Shown: positions 25,998 through 35,405, counted from the stretch's first letter. The stretch: 64,000 nt of DNA from Aliiruegeria haliotis (GCF_003003255.1 NZ_PVTD01000001.1:620001-684000); one strand, 5' to 3'. A program made the numbers and translations. The notes: a model not told the origin generated them from the letters alone.

Positions 25998-27329
25998 ATG
26001 GCCAAGGCAATGAAGATCGCCATCGTCGATGACGAACAGGACATGCGGCAGTCGATCAGCCAGTGGCTTGCGCTCAGTGGCTTCGACACGGAGACATTTG
26101 CCACCGCGGAAGATGCGCTGAAGCGGATCGGCCCCGATTTCCCGGGCGTGGTGGTATCGGACGTCAGGATGCCCGGCATGGATGGCATGGCCTTCCTGAA
26201 GCGGTTGATGAGCCAGGATTCCGCGCTGCCCGTGATCATCATCACCGGTCACGGCGACGTGCCCATGGCGGTGGAAGCGATGCGGGTCGGCGCCTTCGAT
26301 TTCCTGGAAAAACCGTTCAACCCCGATCAGATGACCGAGCTGGCCAAGAAGGCCACGCAGAAGCGCCGCCTGGCGCTCGATGCCCGCGCACTGCGGCGCG
26401 ATCTGTCGGGCGGGGCGCAGATCATGGACAAGCTGATCGGTGCCAGCCCGGCGATGGAGCGGCTGCGCGAGGATATCCTCGACCTCGGACAGGCCGATGG
26501 CCATGTGCTGATTGATGGCGAAACCGGCACCGGCAAGACGCTGGCCGCCCACGCCTTGCACGCGGTCGGGTCGCGCGCCAGCAAACCCTTCGTTCTGGTC
26601 CAGTGCGGTGCCCATCCCGACGAGGAGATGGGGGACAAGCTTTTCGAGGGTGATCCCGACGCCGGTGTGCTGCCATTGGTAGAGCAGGCCCGTGGAGGAA
26701 CGCTCTGCCTGGAGGATATCGAGGCGCTGAGCCCCGCGGTGCAGGCGCGTCTGCTGACCTTCATCAACGATCAGGGGGCCCCCGCGGAAACCCGGATCGT
26801 CGCTGTCTCCAACCTGCAGGAGCAGGGAAAGACGAGCGAGGATGCCCTGCGCCCCGACCTTTTCTATCGCCTTGCCGCAATGCGGATCACCTTGCCGCCG
26901 CTGCGCCAGCGCGGAGAGGATATCCTCCAGCTTTTCAACCGTTTCGCCGTTCAGTTCGCAGACGAATACGGTTGCGAGGCGCCCGAGGTCGGCGCCCAGG
27001 AGGCCGCGCAGTTGCTTCAGGCACCCTGGCCCGGCAACGTGCGGCAGCTGATCAACGTGGCCGAACGCGCGGTTCTGCAAAGCCGGCGGGGGTCGGGCAC
27101 CATTGCCTCCCTGCTGATGGCGGAGAGCGAAACGGTCGAGCCGGTCATGACCACCGAGGGCAAGCCGCTGAAGGAATACGTCGAGGCGTTCGAACGGATG
27201 CTGATCGACAACACGATGCGGCGCCACAAGGGATCGATCGTGGCGGTGATGGACGAGCTTTGCCTGCCAAGACGCACCCTGAACGAGAAGATGGCGAAGT
27301 ATGGACTCCAGCGCTCGGACTACCTCTGA
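25998..27329 (+). CDS. DctD-type response regulator with AAA+ and Fis-type domains but no GAFTGA motif
   Basis: 443 residues. The receiver domain (1-120) has the phosphoacceptor Asp55 in VVVSDVRMPGMDG. The AAA+ domain has Walker A GETGTGKT (174-181) and GGTLCLEDIE in place of Walker B (Glu-Asp instead of the usual Asp-Glu). The loop between residues 204 and 233 is short and has no GAFTGA, the sigma-54 contact motif. The C-terminal Fis-type helix-turn-helix ends the protein (SIVAVMDELCLPRRTLNEKM). It is paired with the kinase upstream and probably acts at ordinary sigma-70 promoters. Confidence 0.9.
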   Translation: MAKAMKIAIVDDEQDMRQSISQWLALSGFDTETFATAEDALKRIGPDFPGVVVSDVRMPGMDGMAFLKRLMSQDSALPVIIITGHGDVPMAVEAMRVGAFDFLEKPFNPDQMTELAKKATQKRRLALDARALRRDLSGGAQIMDKLIGASPAMERLREDILDLGQADGHVLIDGETGTGKTLAAHALHAVGSRASKPFVLVQCGAHPDEEMGDKLFEGDPDAGVLPLVEQARGGTLCLEDIEALSPAVQARLLTFINDQGAPAETRIVAVSNLQEQGKTSEDALRPDLFYRLAAMRITLPPLRQRGEDILQLFNRFAVQFADEYGCEAPEVGAQEAAQLLQAPWPGNVRQLINVAERAVLQSRRGSGTIASLLMAESETVEPVMTTEGKPLKEYVEAFERMLIDNTMRRHKGSIVAVMDELCLPRRTLNEKMAKYGLQRSDYL

Positions 27330-27981
27330 CAGGCCTCAGGCGCTGCTGTTCGACATGGACGGCCTGCTGCTCGACACCGAGCGGCTGGCCATGGAAGCCT
27401 TTGTCGAGGCGACCGAACCGTTCGACTTGCCCGATCCTGCGGGGATCTTCCTGACACTTGTCGGATCGAGTGGCGCCCAGACCCGTGCCCGGATCGCGGA
27501 AGTCTTTGGGCCATCGGTCGACATTGCGGTCTTCTCACAACGGTGGGACGGCGGTTTCCATGAGCGGATGCAACAGCATGTGCCGGTGAAATCCGGGGTG
27601 CGCGAGACACTCGCAGAGTTGGCGGGACGAGGGTGGACCATGAGTGTGGTGACGTCCTCCTCGACAGTGCCCGCGCGGGCAATTCTCGATCGTGCGGGGC
27701 TGCTGGAGCATTTCCGGGACGTGGTCGGCGGCGATTGCGTGACCGCGCACAAACCCGATCCGGCGCCCTACCTACTGGGCGCGGAGCGTTGCGGCGTCGT
27801 GGCGACGGCCTGCCACGCCTTCGAGGACAGCGACAAGGGCGTTGCGGCAGCCGCCGCCGCAGGCTGCGCCGTCAGCCAGATCCCCGATCTGCGCCCGCCA
27901 GATGCGCCCTTGCCAAACTTGGGACAGGGGGTCTTTCCCTCCCTTGCCGAGGCCGTCACGGCGGCTGGATTGCTGGACTAG
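27301..27981 (+). CDS. HAD superfamily hydrolase (beta-phosphoglucomutase-like)
   Basis: A 226-residue phosphatase of HAD subfamily IA. Motif I is ALLFDMDGLLLDTERL with nucleophile Asp and general acid Asp; motif II is MSVVTSSS; motif III is AHKPDPAPYLLGAE and motif IV is CHAFEDSDKGVAAAAAAGC. The helical cap lies between motifs I and II. Substrates are likely sugar or nucleotide phosphates. The ATG at 27301 lies 29 bases inside the end of the regulator gene, in another frame; the family-like sequence only starts after residue 10, so a later start is possible. Confidence 0.88.
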   Translation: MDSSARTTSDRPQALLFDMDGLLLDTERLAMEAFVEATEPFDLPDPAGIFLTLVGSSGAQTRARIAEVFGPSVDIAVFSQRWDGGFHERMQQHVPVKSGVRETLAELAGRGWTMSVVTSSSTVPARAILDRAGLLEHFRDVVGGDCVTAHKPDPAPYLLGAERCGVVATACHAFEDSDKGVAAAAAAGCAVSQIPDLRPPDAPLPNLGQGVFPSLAEAVTAAGLLD

Positions 27982-28110
27982 CGTCAGGCCGAAAGAACGG
28001 GCACACACAAGGCCCTACGCGATGCAATGGCCTCCAAACCCGTTGACAACCAGCCGCGCCGGGTGCCACGGTCGCTCAGACATCAACGGATTTCCTTGTT
28101 CGAGGTTTTT

Positions 28111-28653
28111 ATGCGCAAAGGTATTTCGATTGCGGTGGTTCTGGCGGCACATGCCGGGACAGCCCTTGGTGCGCCAGTGAACGACCTGATCGGCGATGCG
28201 CTATCCCTTCCGCCCTTCGATGGCGGGATCACGGGCACGACCGTTGGGGCGACCACCGATTCCGGAGCGCCATGGACAACCACGTACGTTTCCTCTCCCG
28301 GGATCTGGTACACATTCCAGGGGGCGGGCGGGACGGTTACCTTCGACACTGACGGTCCTGGCACCGACTTTGACACCAAGCTGCACGGATACACCGACTA
28401 TGACGGATCGAACCTGGCAAGCCTGTCGATCCTCGACGACAATGACGACACGGTCGGATTGCGGTCTGAAATCTCCTTCGCCACCACCTTCGGGCAGGAT
28501 TACTGGGTCCTCGTCAGCGGTTTCGGCGGGGCGACCGGCAATTTCGACCTGAACTTCTCCTCGACTGCCGTGGTGCCGGTTCCCGCCGGGGCCTTGCTTC
28601 TGGGCACGGCCCTGATCGGGTTTGCCGGGGTGCGCAGGCGCCGCAAGGTGTGA
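28111..28653 (+). CDS. Secreted protein with VPLPA-CTERM sorting signal
   Basis: A 180-residue exported protein: a signal peptide (about residues 1-22, MRKGISIAVVLAAHAGTALG), a beta-rich body of about 125 residues with Gly/Asp-rich repeats (GTDFDTKLHGYTDYDGSN, ILDDNDDTVG), and a C-terminal tripartite tail: VVPVPAGALLLGTALIGFAG followed by RRRRK. That tail is of the VPLPA-CTERM type recognised by an exosortase-like system, so the protein is probably anchored and processed at the surface. The body resembles a prepeptidase/C-terminal-like beta-sandwich. CGAGG precedes the ATG. Confidence 0.8.
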   Translation: MRKGISIAVVLAAHAGTALGAPVNDLIGDALSLPPFDGGITGTTVGATTDSGAPWTTTYVSSPGIWYTFQGAGGTVTFDTDGPGTDFDTKLHGYTDYDGSNLASLSILDDNDDTVGLRSEISFATTFGQDYWVLVSGFGGATGNFDLNFSSTAVVPVPAGALLLGTALIGFAGVRRRRKV

Positions 28654-29180
28654 CGTCCGCGTTTCCCGAAAAGGCTCTTTCGTGACCCCAAATGTGCTCT
28701 GACGGTGGGCGGAACCTCGTTTTCCGGCGGCTTTCCGGCATCGGCTGCGCTGGCGGCACTGGCTGAAACGTGACCTGAAACGGCACTTTCCGATTGTCTT
28801 TTCCCCGGCGCTGCCGCTACAGTCGCGTGCACGGTCCGGCCATCGGGTGCCTTACCCCGCTTGCGACCGTGCAAGAATTCACTGAACCGTCCTAGGGCCG
28901 GCCTATTGCCGCCATGACGGAACAGCGTAACCGGTCAGTTCAGACCAAGGCCCGAGGCATAACCCGGGCGCAACTGAGAGACAGGTGCCTCGCGCGCAAT
29001 CGTGCCGGCATCGGAGACAAGAACCGCGATGGAACGCGTGAGGAGATACACCGGAGCAGGCAGGGCGCAGGCCGCCGCTGCCGCAATTCGTGTGCCCTCC
29101 GTTCCCGCCTCAACAATTCACCCCGGCCATTCACCTGCACCTGACCGGACGCAGGCGCCACCGGGGTCTGAAAGAGTTAC
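28654..29180. other. Long leader region of the RNase E gene
   Basis: A 527-base region with no supported gene between the secreted-protein gene and rne. RNase E genes in many bacteria carry long leaders through which the enzyme controls its own mRNA, and the spacing here fits such a leader. I could not fold it by hand. No strong terminator follows the upstream gene. Confidence 0.5.
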
Positions 29181-32100
29181 ATGCCCAAGAAGATGCTCAT
29201 CGACGCCACGCACGCGGAAGAGACCCGCGTTGTCGTGGTCGACGGAAACAAGGTTGACGAGTTCGATTTCGAGACCGTCAACCGCCGCCAGCTAGCTGGA
29301 AATATCTACCTCGCCAAAGTGACCCGCGTGGAGCCCTCGCTTCAGGCGGCGTTCGTCGACTATGGCGGCAATCGTCACGGATTCCTGGCGTTCTCGGAAA
29401 TCCATCCCGACTATTATCAGATTCCGGTCGCCGATCGCGAAGCCTTGCTGGCCGAGGAACGGGCCATGGCGGCCGAAGAAGAGGACGAGCCGGAAGAACC
29501 CAAGAAGAGCCGCTCGCGCTCCCGCCGCCGGTCGCGTTCCCGGGACAAGGACAAGCAGGACAATTCGGAAAAGACGACAAGCAAGACCTCCGAGACGCCG
29601 ACAGGTGACATCGAGGCAATGAGCGTGGTCGATCTGGGGGAGAGCGATGAAGCGTCCGCACCGGATCTGCTCGTAGACGATGCCACCGCTGCTAATCCGG
29701 CGGACACCGGGAATGGTGGTGACGCTTCCATCGAGGAGAGCAAAGGCGAAGAAGCTGTCGCCGTTGCGGACGTCGATGACACCGCCTCCGAGGCTGCGGC
29801 CGAGTTCGCCCCTGCGGCGGAAACAGCCGCCGACGGGTCCGAAGACGCCCCGGTCGAAGCCACAGCCGAAGAGGTTGCTGAAGCCGACGGCGCAACCCCG
29901 GAAGAGGAAACCCCGACGGACGCTGCCGAAGACGGCCCGGCGCCGGAACCGGAGACGCAGCCCGAGGACACTCCCGTCGAGGATGTGGACGCCGACACGA
30001 CTGCGGATGCATCCGAGGACGGTGAGGACGAGCCGCGCAAGGGCACCATTGCTGCCCGTGTTGAAGACGATGAAGATGCGGTTGTGACGTCGGAAGTCGA
30101 CGACGCACCGGAAGAGGGCGAGGCCCCCGCCAAGGCGGAAACAGAAACAGACGCCACGCCTGACACAGCGACCGACGATACGGCTGAGGTTGCCCCCGCT
30201 GCCGAAGATGTCGCGGAAGCTGCACACGAGGTCGAAGCGCCCGAAGCGGCAGCCGAGGCAGAGGTCGCTCCGGAAGCCGACGCCGACGCCGTGGCCGAAG
30301 CGGACGGGACCGAAGACTCCGCCGAAACCGCTGCCGAGGCGGCTCGGGCCGAAGCATCCCCCGAGACAGACGAAGAGACACCCTCGGACGACGAGTCCAG
30401 CGACAGCGAAGCCGCCGAAGCAGACGACTCTCCCGCCGCCGGATCCGAAGACGGCGGAGAGGATGAAAGCGACGATGACGACCACCCCGGCCGTCACATC
30501 GAATCCGTCGCCGAAGAGGATGTCGCGGAAGAAATCCGCCGTCCGCGCAAGCCACGCATGCGCCGCTACAAGATCCAGGAGGTCATCAAGGTCCGCCAGA
30601 TCATGCTGGTGCAGGTGGTCAAGGAAGAGCGAGGCAACAAGGGTGCCGCGCTGACGACCTATCTCAGCCTTGCGGGGCGCTACTGCGTCCTGATGCCGAA
30701 CACTGCCCGGGGCGGCGGCATTTCCCGCAAGATCACCAATGCCTCCGACCGCAAGAAGCTCAAGGAAATCGCCGGCGAGATGGACGTGCCCGAGGGCGCC
30801 GGCCTGATCGTGCGCACGGCAGGAGCCAAGCGCACCAAGTCGGAGATCAAGCGCGACTACGAATACCTCAAGCGGCTCTGGGAACAGATCCGGGAGCTGA
30901 CGCTCAAGAGCATCGCGCCCGCGCCGATCTATGAGGAAGGCAACCTCATCAAGCGTTCGATCCGCGACCTCTACAACCGTGAGATCGACGAGGTCTTCGT
31001 CGAGGGCGATGCCGGCTACCGCGTGGCCAAGGACTTCATGAAGATGATCATGCCGTCCCACGCCAAGAACGTGAAACACTACCAGGATTCGATGCCGCTC
31101 TTTGCGCGCTACCAGGTGGAAAGCTACCTGGCGGGGATGTTCAACCCGACGGTGCAGTTGAAGTCGGGCGGCTACATCGTCATCGGCGTGACCGAGGCGC
31201 TGGTCGCCATCGACGTGAACTCCGGCCGTGCCACCAAGGAAGGCTCGATCGAGGACACGGCGCTCAAGACCAACCTGGAGGCGGCCGAAGAGGTTGCTCG
31301 CCAATTGCGTCTGCGTGACCTTGCCGGCCTGATCGTGATCGACTTCATTGACATGGAAGAGCGCAAGAACAATTCCGCCGTCGAGAAGCGTTTCAAGGAC
31401 AAGCTGAAGACCGACCGCGCCCGCATCCAGGTCGGACGGATCTCCGGTTTCGGTCTCCTGGAAATGTCCCGCCAGCGTCTGCGCCCGGGCATGCTGGAGG
31501 CGACGACACAGCCTTGCCCGGCCTGTCATGGCACTGGCCTGCTGCGCTCGGATGACAGCATCGGCCTTCAGATCCTGCGCCAGTTGGAAGAGGAGGGCGG
31601 TCGCGCCCGGTCCAAGGAAGTGCTGGTGAAGGCGCCGGTCGGTATCTGCAACTTCCTGATGAACCAGAAGCGGGAACACGTGGCGCAGATCGAGGCGCAA
31701 TACGGCCTTTCGGTCCGGATCGAGGCCGATCCGGCGCTGGTGCCGCCCGATTTCTCCATCGAGAAGTTCAAGACCGCGACCCGCTGGGTGCCGGAACCTT
31801 CGGCTCCGGTGATCTCCATCGACACGTCCGATATGCCGGATGTGGAAGAGGAAGAGGTGGCGGAAGCCGAGGTTGCCGAACCGGAAACGCAGGAAAGCTC
31901 TGACGACGGCGGGTCGAAGAAGAAACGCCGCCGGCGCCGGCGCCGGCGTGGTGGCGGATCTGGTGAGGATGGTGCTGAAGCGCAGGACAACTCGACAACG
32001 GAGAATTCTGGCGACGGTGATGCCGCCGAGGCGGAAGCACAGCCAGCAGAGAACGGATCCGACGAAGAGGGTGGCAAATCGAAGTCCCGCCGCCGTCGTC

Positions 32101-32591
32101 GCCGGTCGCGGCGGTCCAACCAGTCCGATGAGGCCGGTGGCGAGAAGCAGGACGGGAACGACACGCCCGATGGGGAGGTTCCCGCCGCCGCAGAGGCAGC
32201 GGATGCAGAGGCAACCCCGGATGCGGGCGAGCCCGTGGCTGCCGATGCCGATCAGGGTGCCGATGTGACTGCGGAGGCACCGGCAGAAGAGCCGAGCGCG
32301 CCGGAAGCCGCTGATGAAACGCCCGAACCGTCCAGCCCGGACGCGACAGCCGCGCCTGAAGCCGAGATCGAAGCGCCCGTCGAGGAGACGGTCGCCGAGG
32401 AGGTCACGGAAGACCATGAGCCCGTGGCGGCCGATACGCCGGAGGCAGAAGCGCCGGTATCCGAAGACACGGAAGCGGAGCCCGAGGACATCGTTGAGGC
32501 AGAGGTTGCCGTGGCCGAGGTTGCGCCGGAGCCGGAGCCAGAGAGCCCGCCGAAGCCGAAGCGGCGCGGCTGGTGGTCTGTCGGCAAGTGA
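29181..32591 (+). CDS. rne: Ribonuclease E with a very long acidic insertion in the S1 domain
   Basis: 1136 residues, the endonuclease core of the RNA degradosome. The start MPKKMLIDATHAEETRVVVV is typical. The S1 domain is split by a roughly 358-residue acidic Glu/Ala/Asp-rich insertion (about 96-453). The catalytic core follows: Asp678 in AIDVNSGRA and Asp721 in IVIDFIDMEER match E. coli Asp303 and Asp346, and CPACHGTG (Cys779, Cys782) is the zinc link. A basic Arg-rich patch (about 913-930), an acidic tail and a final KRRGWWSVGK follow; GWW motifs of this kind bind PNPase in Caulobacter (general knowledge). The gene ends at a strong terminator. Confidence 0.96.
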   Translation: MPKKMLIDATHAEETRVVVVDGNKVDEFDFETVNRRQLAGNIYLAKVTRVEPSLQAAFVDYGGNRHGFLAFSEIHPDYYQIPVADREALLAEERAMAAEEEDEPEEPKKSRSRSRRRSRSRDKDKQDNSEKTTSKTSETPTGDIEAMSVVDLGESDEASAPDLLVDDATAANPADTGNGGDASIEESKGEEAVAVADVDDTASEAAAEFAPAAETAADGSEDAPVEATAEEVAEADGATPEEETPTDAAEDGPAPEPETQPEDTPVEDVDADTTADASEDGEDEPRKGTIAARVEDDEDAVVTSEVDDAPEEGEAPAKAETETDATPDTATDDTAEVAPAAEDVAEAAHEVEAPEAAAEAEVAPEADADAVAEADGTEDSAETAAEAARAEASPETDEETPSDDESSDSEAAEADDSPAAGSEDGGEDESDDDDHPGRHIESVAEEDVAEEIRRPRKPRMRRYKIQEVIKVRQIMLVQVVKEERGNKGAALTTYLSLAGRYCVLMPNTARGGGISRKITNASDRKKLKEIAGEMDVPEGAGLIVRTAGAKRTKSEIKRDYEYLKRLWEQIRELTLKSIAPAPIYEEGNLIKRSIRDLYNREIDEVFVEGDAGYRVAKDFMKMIMPSHAKNVKHYQDSMPLFARYQVESYLAGMFNPTVQLKSGGYIVIGVTEALVAIDVNSGRATKEGSIEDTALKTNLEAAEEVARQLRLRDLAGLIVIDFIDMEERKNNSAVEKRFKDKLKTDRARIQVGRISGFGLLEMSRQRLRPGMLEATTQPCPACHGTGLLRSDDSIGLQILRQLEEEGGRARSKEVLVKAPVGICNFLMNQKREHVAQIEAQYGLSVRIEADPALVPPDFSIEKFKTATRWVPEPSAPVISIDTSDMPDVEEEEVAEAEVAEPETQESSDDGGSKKKRRRRRRRRGGGSGEDGAEAQDNSTTENSGDGDAAEAEAQPAENGSDEEGGKSKSRRRRRRSRRSNQSDEAGGEKQDGNDTPDGEVPAAAEAADAEATPDAGEPVAADADQGADVTAEAPAEEPSAPEAADETPEPSSPDATAAPEAEIEAPVEETVAEEVTEDHEPVAADTPEAEAPVSEDTEAEPEDIVEAEVAVAEVAPEPEPESPPKPKRRGWWSVGK

Positions 32592-32897
32592 GCTGAGACC
32601 AGTGATTGAAAGGGGCGGCCTTCGGGTCGCCCTTTTTTCTTGCCCGGACTGCCCAAGCGCTCATGGTTTGACGTTGCCCGATGAGGCAGTCACCGGAGCA
32701 TCGCAAGCGGATCTCGGCCCTGGCCGAGGTAAAGGCTCTGCTCGTGACCCCGAATGGTTCTATGGAGCGCTCCAGCGCGCCCTGTTCAGACCGCGGGCGT
32801 CCGAGTGGCTGTTTCCAGAAGGAGCACGGCTCCCGGCCTTTGGCGCAAGAAACCTCGGAACATCGGTTCCGGTGGGCTTGCAGTCACCGGAAAGCGG
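32592..32897. other. Intergenic region downstream of RNase E
   Basis: A 306-base stretch between the converging rne and TusA-like genes. Its left end holds the rne terminator. The remaining 250 bases have no supported gene; frames crossing it lack family features, and I see no second hairpin with a T run serving the TusA gene. Confidence 0.45.
32623..32648 (+). terminator. Rho-independent terminator after rne
   Basis: An eight-base stem (GGGCGGCC with GGTCGCCC, one G-T pair) closed by the stable TTCG tetraloop is followed directly by TTTTTT. It lies 31 bases after the rne stop codon. This is a textbook intrinsic terminator. Confidence 0.93.
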
Positions 32898-33128
32898 TCA
32901 ACCGCCCTTCCGTATCGTGAAAGCGTGACCGTCGTCCTGTTCGTCCTGCCCGAGCAGGGTATGCCCGGCCTCGTTGCAGAAATGCGGCATGTCGATAAGT
33001 GCGGCGGGGTCGTCCGTCAGTACACGCAAGGCCGCGCCATCTGGCAGGGGTTTCAAGGCTTTGCGGGCTTTGAGAACGGGCAGGGGGCACAGCAGCCCGC
33101 GCGCATCGAGTGTCGTGATCTCTTCCAT
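32898..33128 (-). CDS. TusA/SirA family sulfur carrier protein
   Basis: A 76-residue protein with the family hallmark LDARGLLCPLPVLKARKAL, in which Cys14 is the sulfur-carrying residue, the DDPAALIDMPHFCNEAGH segment, and the C-terminal FTIRKGG. TusA relays persulfide sulfur for tRNA thiolation and molybdenum-cofactor work. The ATG at 33128 gives a normal length; a GTG at 33164 would add twelve residues. It is divergent from ccdA, a thiol-redox gene, and both touch sulfur metabolism. Confidence 0.92.
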   Translation of the reverse strand: MEEITTLDARGLLCPLPVLKARKALKPLPDGAALRVLTDDPAALIDMPHFCNEAGHTLLGQDEQDDGHAFTIRKGG

Positions 33129-33256
33129 GACAAAGGTGTAGGTCAGCCGCTCGCGGGCGTCCACTCAAACGGGGCGATCCGCCACGGGAATGTGACGCCG
33201 GACCCCCGTGACCTTGACCGCCGCATCCGATAAGGCGGAACGGCAAAGGAGAGCCA

Positions 33257-34012
33257 ATGCCCGGACTGGATATCATCGACGCCGCCCTTCTGCCGGCCAT
33301 GGCCATCGCGCTCTTCGCCGGGCTGATCTCGTTCCTGAGCCCTTGCGTGCTGCCGATCGTGCCGCCCTACCTTGCCTACATGGGGGGCGTGTCGATGTCC
33401 GACATGTCGAGCGGAGAGGGCACCGGGCGGCGGAAGGTCATCCTGACGGCGCTGTTCTTCGTGCTCGGCCTGTCCACTGTGTTCCTGTTCCTGGGCTTCA
33501 CCGCTTCGGCCTTCGGGGCGTTCTTCCTGCAAAACCAGGGGGTCTTCAACGCCCTTGCCGGTATCCTGGTGATGGTGTTCGGGATGCACTTTCTCGGCAT
33601 CTACCGCATTCCCTTCCTTGAGCGGGAGGCCCGGATCGATGCCGGGGACCGGGGCGGATCGGCCTTCGGAGCCTATGTTCTGGGCCTTGCCTTTGCCTTT
33701 GGCTGGACGCCCTGCATCGGCCCGCAGCTTGGCGCGATCCTGTCGCTTGCGGCCTCGGAGGCGAGCCTGACACGCGGGACGCTCCTGCTGGGCATCTACG
33801 CGGCGGGACTGGGCATTCCCTTCCTGGTGGTCGCGGCTTTCTTCCCGAGCCTCACGGGGCTGATGAACTGGATGAAGCGCCACATGGATCGCATCGAACG
33901 GGTCATGGGGTTGCTGCTCTGGACCATTGGGTTGCTGATGCTCACAGGGGGATTCTCGCAGTTCTCATGGTGGCTGCTGGAAACCTTCCCGGCGCTGGCC
34001 AACCTCGGCTGA
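33257..34012 (+). CDS. ccdA: Cytochrome c biogenesis/thiol-disulfide transport protein CcdA
   Basis: A 251-residue inner-membrane protein with six transmembrane helices. The redox-active pair is Cys30 in SFLSPCVLPIVPPYLAYM and Cys153 in GWTPCIGPQLG, each in the typical Pro-Cys/Cys-Pro context. CcdA moves reducing equivalents from cytoplasmic thioredoxin to periplasmic partners so that haem can be attached to apocytochrome c. Length fits. GGAGA precedes the ATG at 33257. Several cytochrome or Dsb-type proteins in the window could be clients, which is inference. Confidence 0.95.
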   Translation: MPGLDIIDAALLPAMAIALFAGLISFLSPCVLPIVPPYLAYMGGVSMSDMSSGEGTGRRKVILTALFFVLGLSTVFLFLGFTASAFGAFFLQNQGVFNALAGILVMVFGMHFLGIYRIPFLEREARIDAGDRGGSAFGAYVLGLAFAFGWTPCIGPQLGAILSLAASEASLTRGTLLLGIYAAGLGIPFLVVAAFFPSLTGLMNWMKRHMDRIERVMGLLLWTIGLLMLTGGFSQFSWWLLETFPALANLG

Positions 34013-34178
34013 ACCGCGGTCTCGCGCCACCTGTGAGGCCGGAGCGCCGGACCTGTCAACATGGTGAGGAATGCGGAGCCCGGGAGAGCCGTGGCGGACT
34101 TCGCTTCGTGACCGCAGTGTTTCCGCAACGCGCATTGGTTTCCCTTGGAATTCAGCTCTTTGTGACCCATGAAGAGGC

Positions 34179-35405
34179 ATGGTTGACCCGATTGCCGCCG
34201 CAGAGACCAAAGAGGGGGCCGTGCGCCGCCGCCGGGTGATCTATGTCCCCGGTTACGACCCCTTTCACGCCCGCCGGTATCGCGAACTCTATCGGAAGGA
34301 GGCGCGGGCACAGGCCGAGATCTCCGGCTACGAGATCACGGTTTCGTCCGACGGCGGGCAGGATCCCTACAGTTGGTTTGCCGATGCACGGATCGAGGGG
34401 CAGGACGTCCGGGCAGAGATCTCCGTGCTGGGCTGGTCGGACATCGTCAAGGAGTCGATGGACAAGGGCCTGTGGGAGACCTACCGAAACGCGTGGCGCA
34501 CGCTCTGGATCTATCTTGGTTCGGGCGCACTCGGCGGGCTGGTGCGGCTGCGCAAGGGGCCGGTGATTGCCGCCATCTACCCGCTCGTTTTCCTCGTCCT
34601 GCAATTGCTGGCCGCGCTACTGGTCGCGTGGGGGATTGGCTGGACGATCGCGCTTGTCGCTCCGGCGTGGATGGGGGTGGCGGGGCTGCTTGCCGTGCCC
34701 CCGGTGCTCCGCTGGTTTGCCCGGCACGACAACAAGATCCTCGCCCGCTACCTCATGCACAATTACGCTTTCTCCGCCCGTGACAACGGCGCGAACCCAG
34801 CCGCACTGGAGGCCCGGATCGAGGTGTTTACGGATGTCCTGAGAATGGCCGTGCGCTCCGATGTGGACGAGGTTCTGGTGGTCGGGCATTCCTCCGGTGC
34901 GCATCTGGCCGTCTCCATGCTCGCGGACCTGCTGCGCGCTGGCGATGGGCCTGACGGTCGACCTGTCCTGTCCTTCCTGACGCTCGGCCAGGTTATCCCG
35001 ATGGCATCCTTCCTGCCGGACGCGAAACGGCTGCGTGCCGATCTGGCCTATGTCGCTGCAAGTCCGGAGGTGGATTGGGTGGACGTGACCGCGCCCGGCG
35101 ACGGCTGCGCCTTCGCGCTCTGTGATCCCGTTGGGGTGAGCGGCGTCGCGCCGGACGGGCAACGCGGCCCCCTCGTGCTCTCGGCGGCCTTCACGCAGAC
35201 CTTGAGCGCCGAACGGTGGAGAGCACTGCGCTGGAGGTTCTTCCGGCTGCACTTTCAGTACCTCTGCGCCTTCGACAGACCCGGGGACTACGACTATTTT
35301 CGGATTACGGCCGGGCCGCAGACGCTGGCGGAACGATTTGGCCATCGCAGGTCGTCACGGAGCGTCAAGGCCGATCCCGTCTCACGCCACCGAAGCGTCG
35401 CCTGA
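34179..35405 (+). CDS. Membrane-associated alpha/beta hydrolase-like protein
   Basis: A 408-residue protein. The N-terminal part has a VIYVPGYDPFHARRYRELY stretch like the oxyanion strand-loop of alpha/beta hydrolases. One or two membrane helices lie around residues 127-180, and the nucleophile elbow is VVGHSSGAHLA with Ser238. His near the C-terminus (LHFQYLCAFDRPGDYDYFRIT) may complete the triad. I do not know the substrate. A membrane segment inserted between the first strands and the elbow is unusual. The ATG at 34179 is preferred. Confidence 0.7.
   Translation: MVDPIAAAETKEGAVRRRRVIYVPGYDPFHARRYRELYRKEARAQAEISGYEITVSSDGGQDPYSWFADARIEGQDVRAEISVLGWSDIVKESMDKGLWETYRNAWRTLWIYLGSGALGGLVRLRKGPVIAAIYPLVFLVLQLLAALLVAWGIGWTIALVAPAWMGVAGLLAVPPVLRWFARHDNKILARYLMHNYAFSARDNGANPAALEARIEVFTDVLRMAVRSDVDEVLVVGHSSGAHLAVSMLADLLRAGDGPDGRPVLSFLTLGQVIPMASFLPDAKRLRADLAYVAASPEVDWVDVTAPGDGCAFALCDPVGVSGVAPDGQRGPLVLSAAFTQTLSAERWRALRWRFFRLHFQYLCAFDRPGDYDYFRITAGPQTLAERFGHRRSSRSVKADPVSRHRSVA

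Noticed and set aside
29466-30540. The acidic stretch of rne as a DNA repeat array
   Set aside because: The bases vary from unit to unit; only the Glu/Ala/Asp protein bias repeats, so it is low-complexity protein and not a tandem DNA repeat.
31920-31950. Arg-rich repeat CGCCGG in rne as a CRISPR-like or simple repeat
   Set aside because: It encodes the basic RNA-binding patch expected in RNase E and is too short and in-frame to be anything else.
29292-32417. A 1041-codon frame opposite rne
   Set aside because: It mirrors the codon pattern of the RNase E gene and its acidic repeats; there is no independent evidence for coding.
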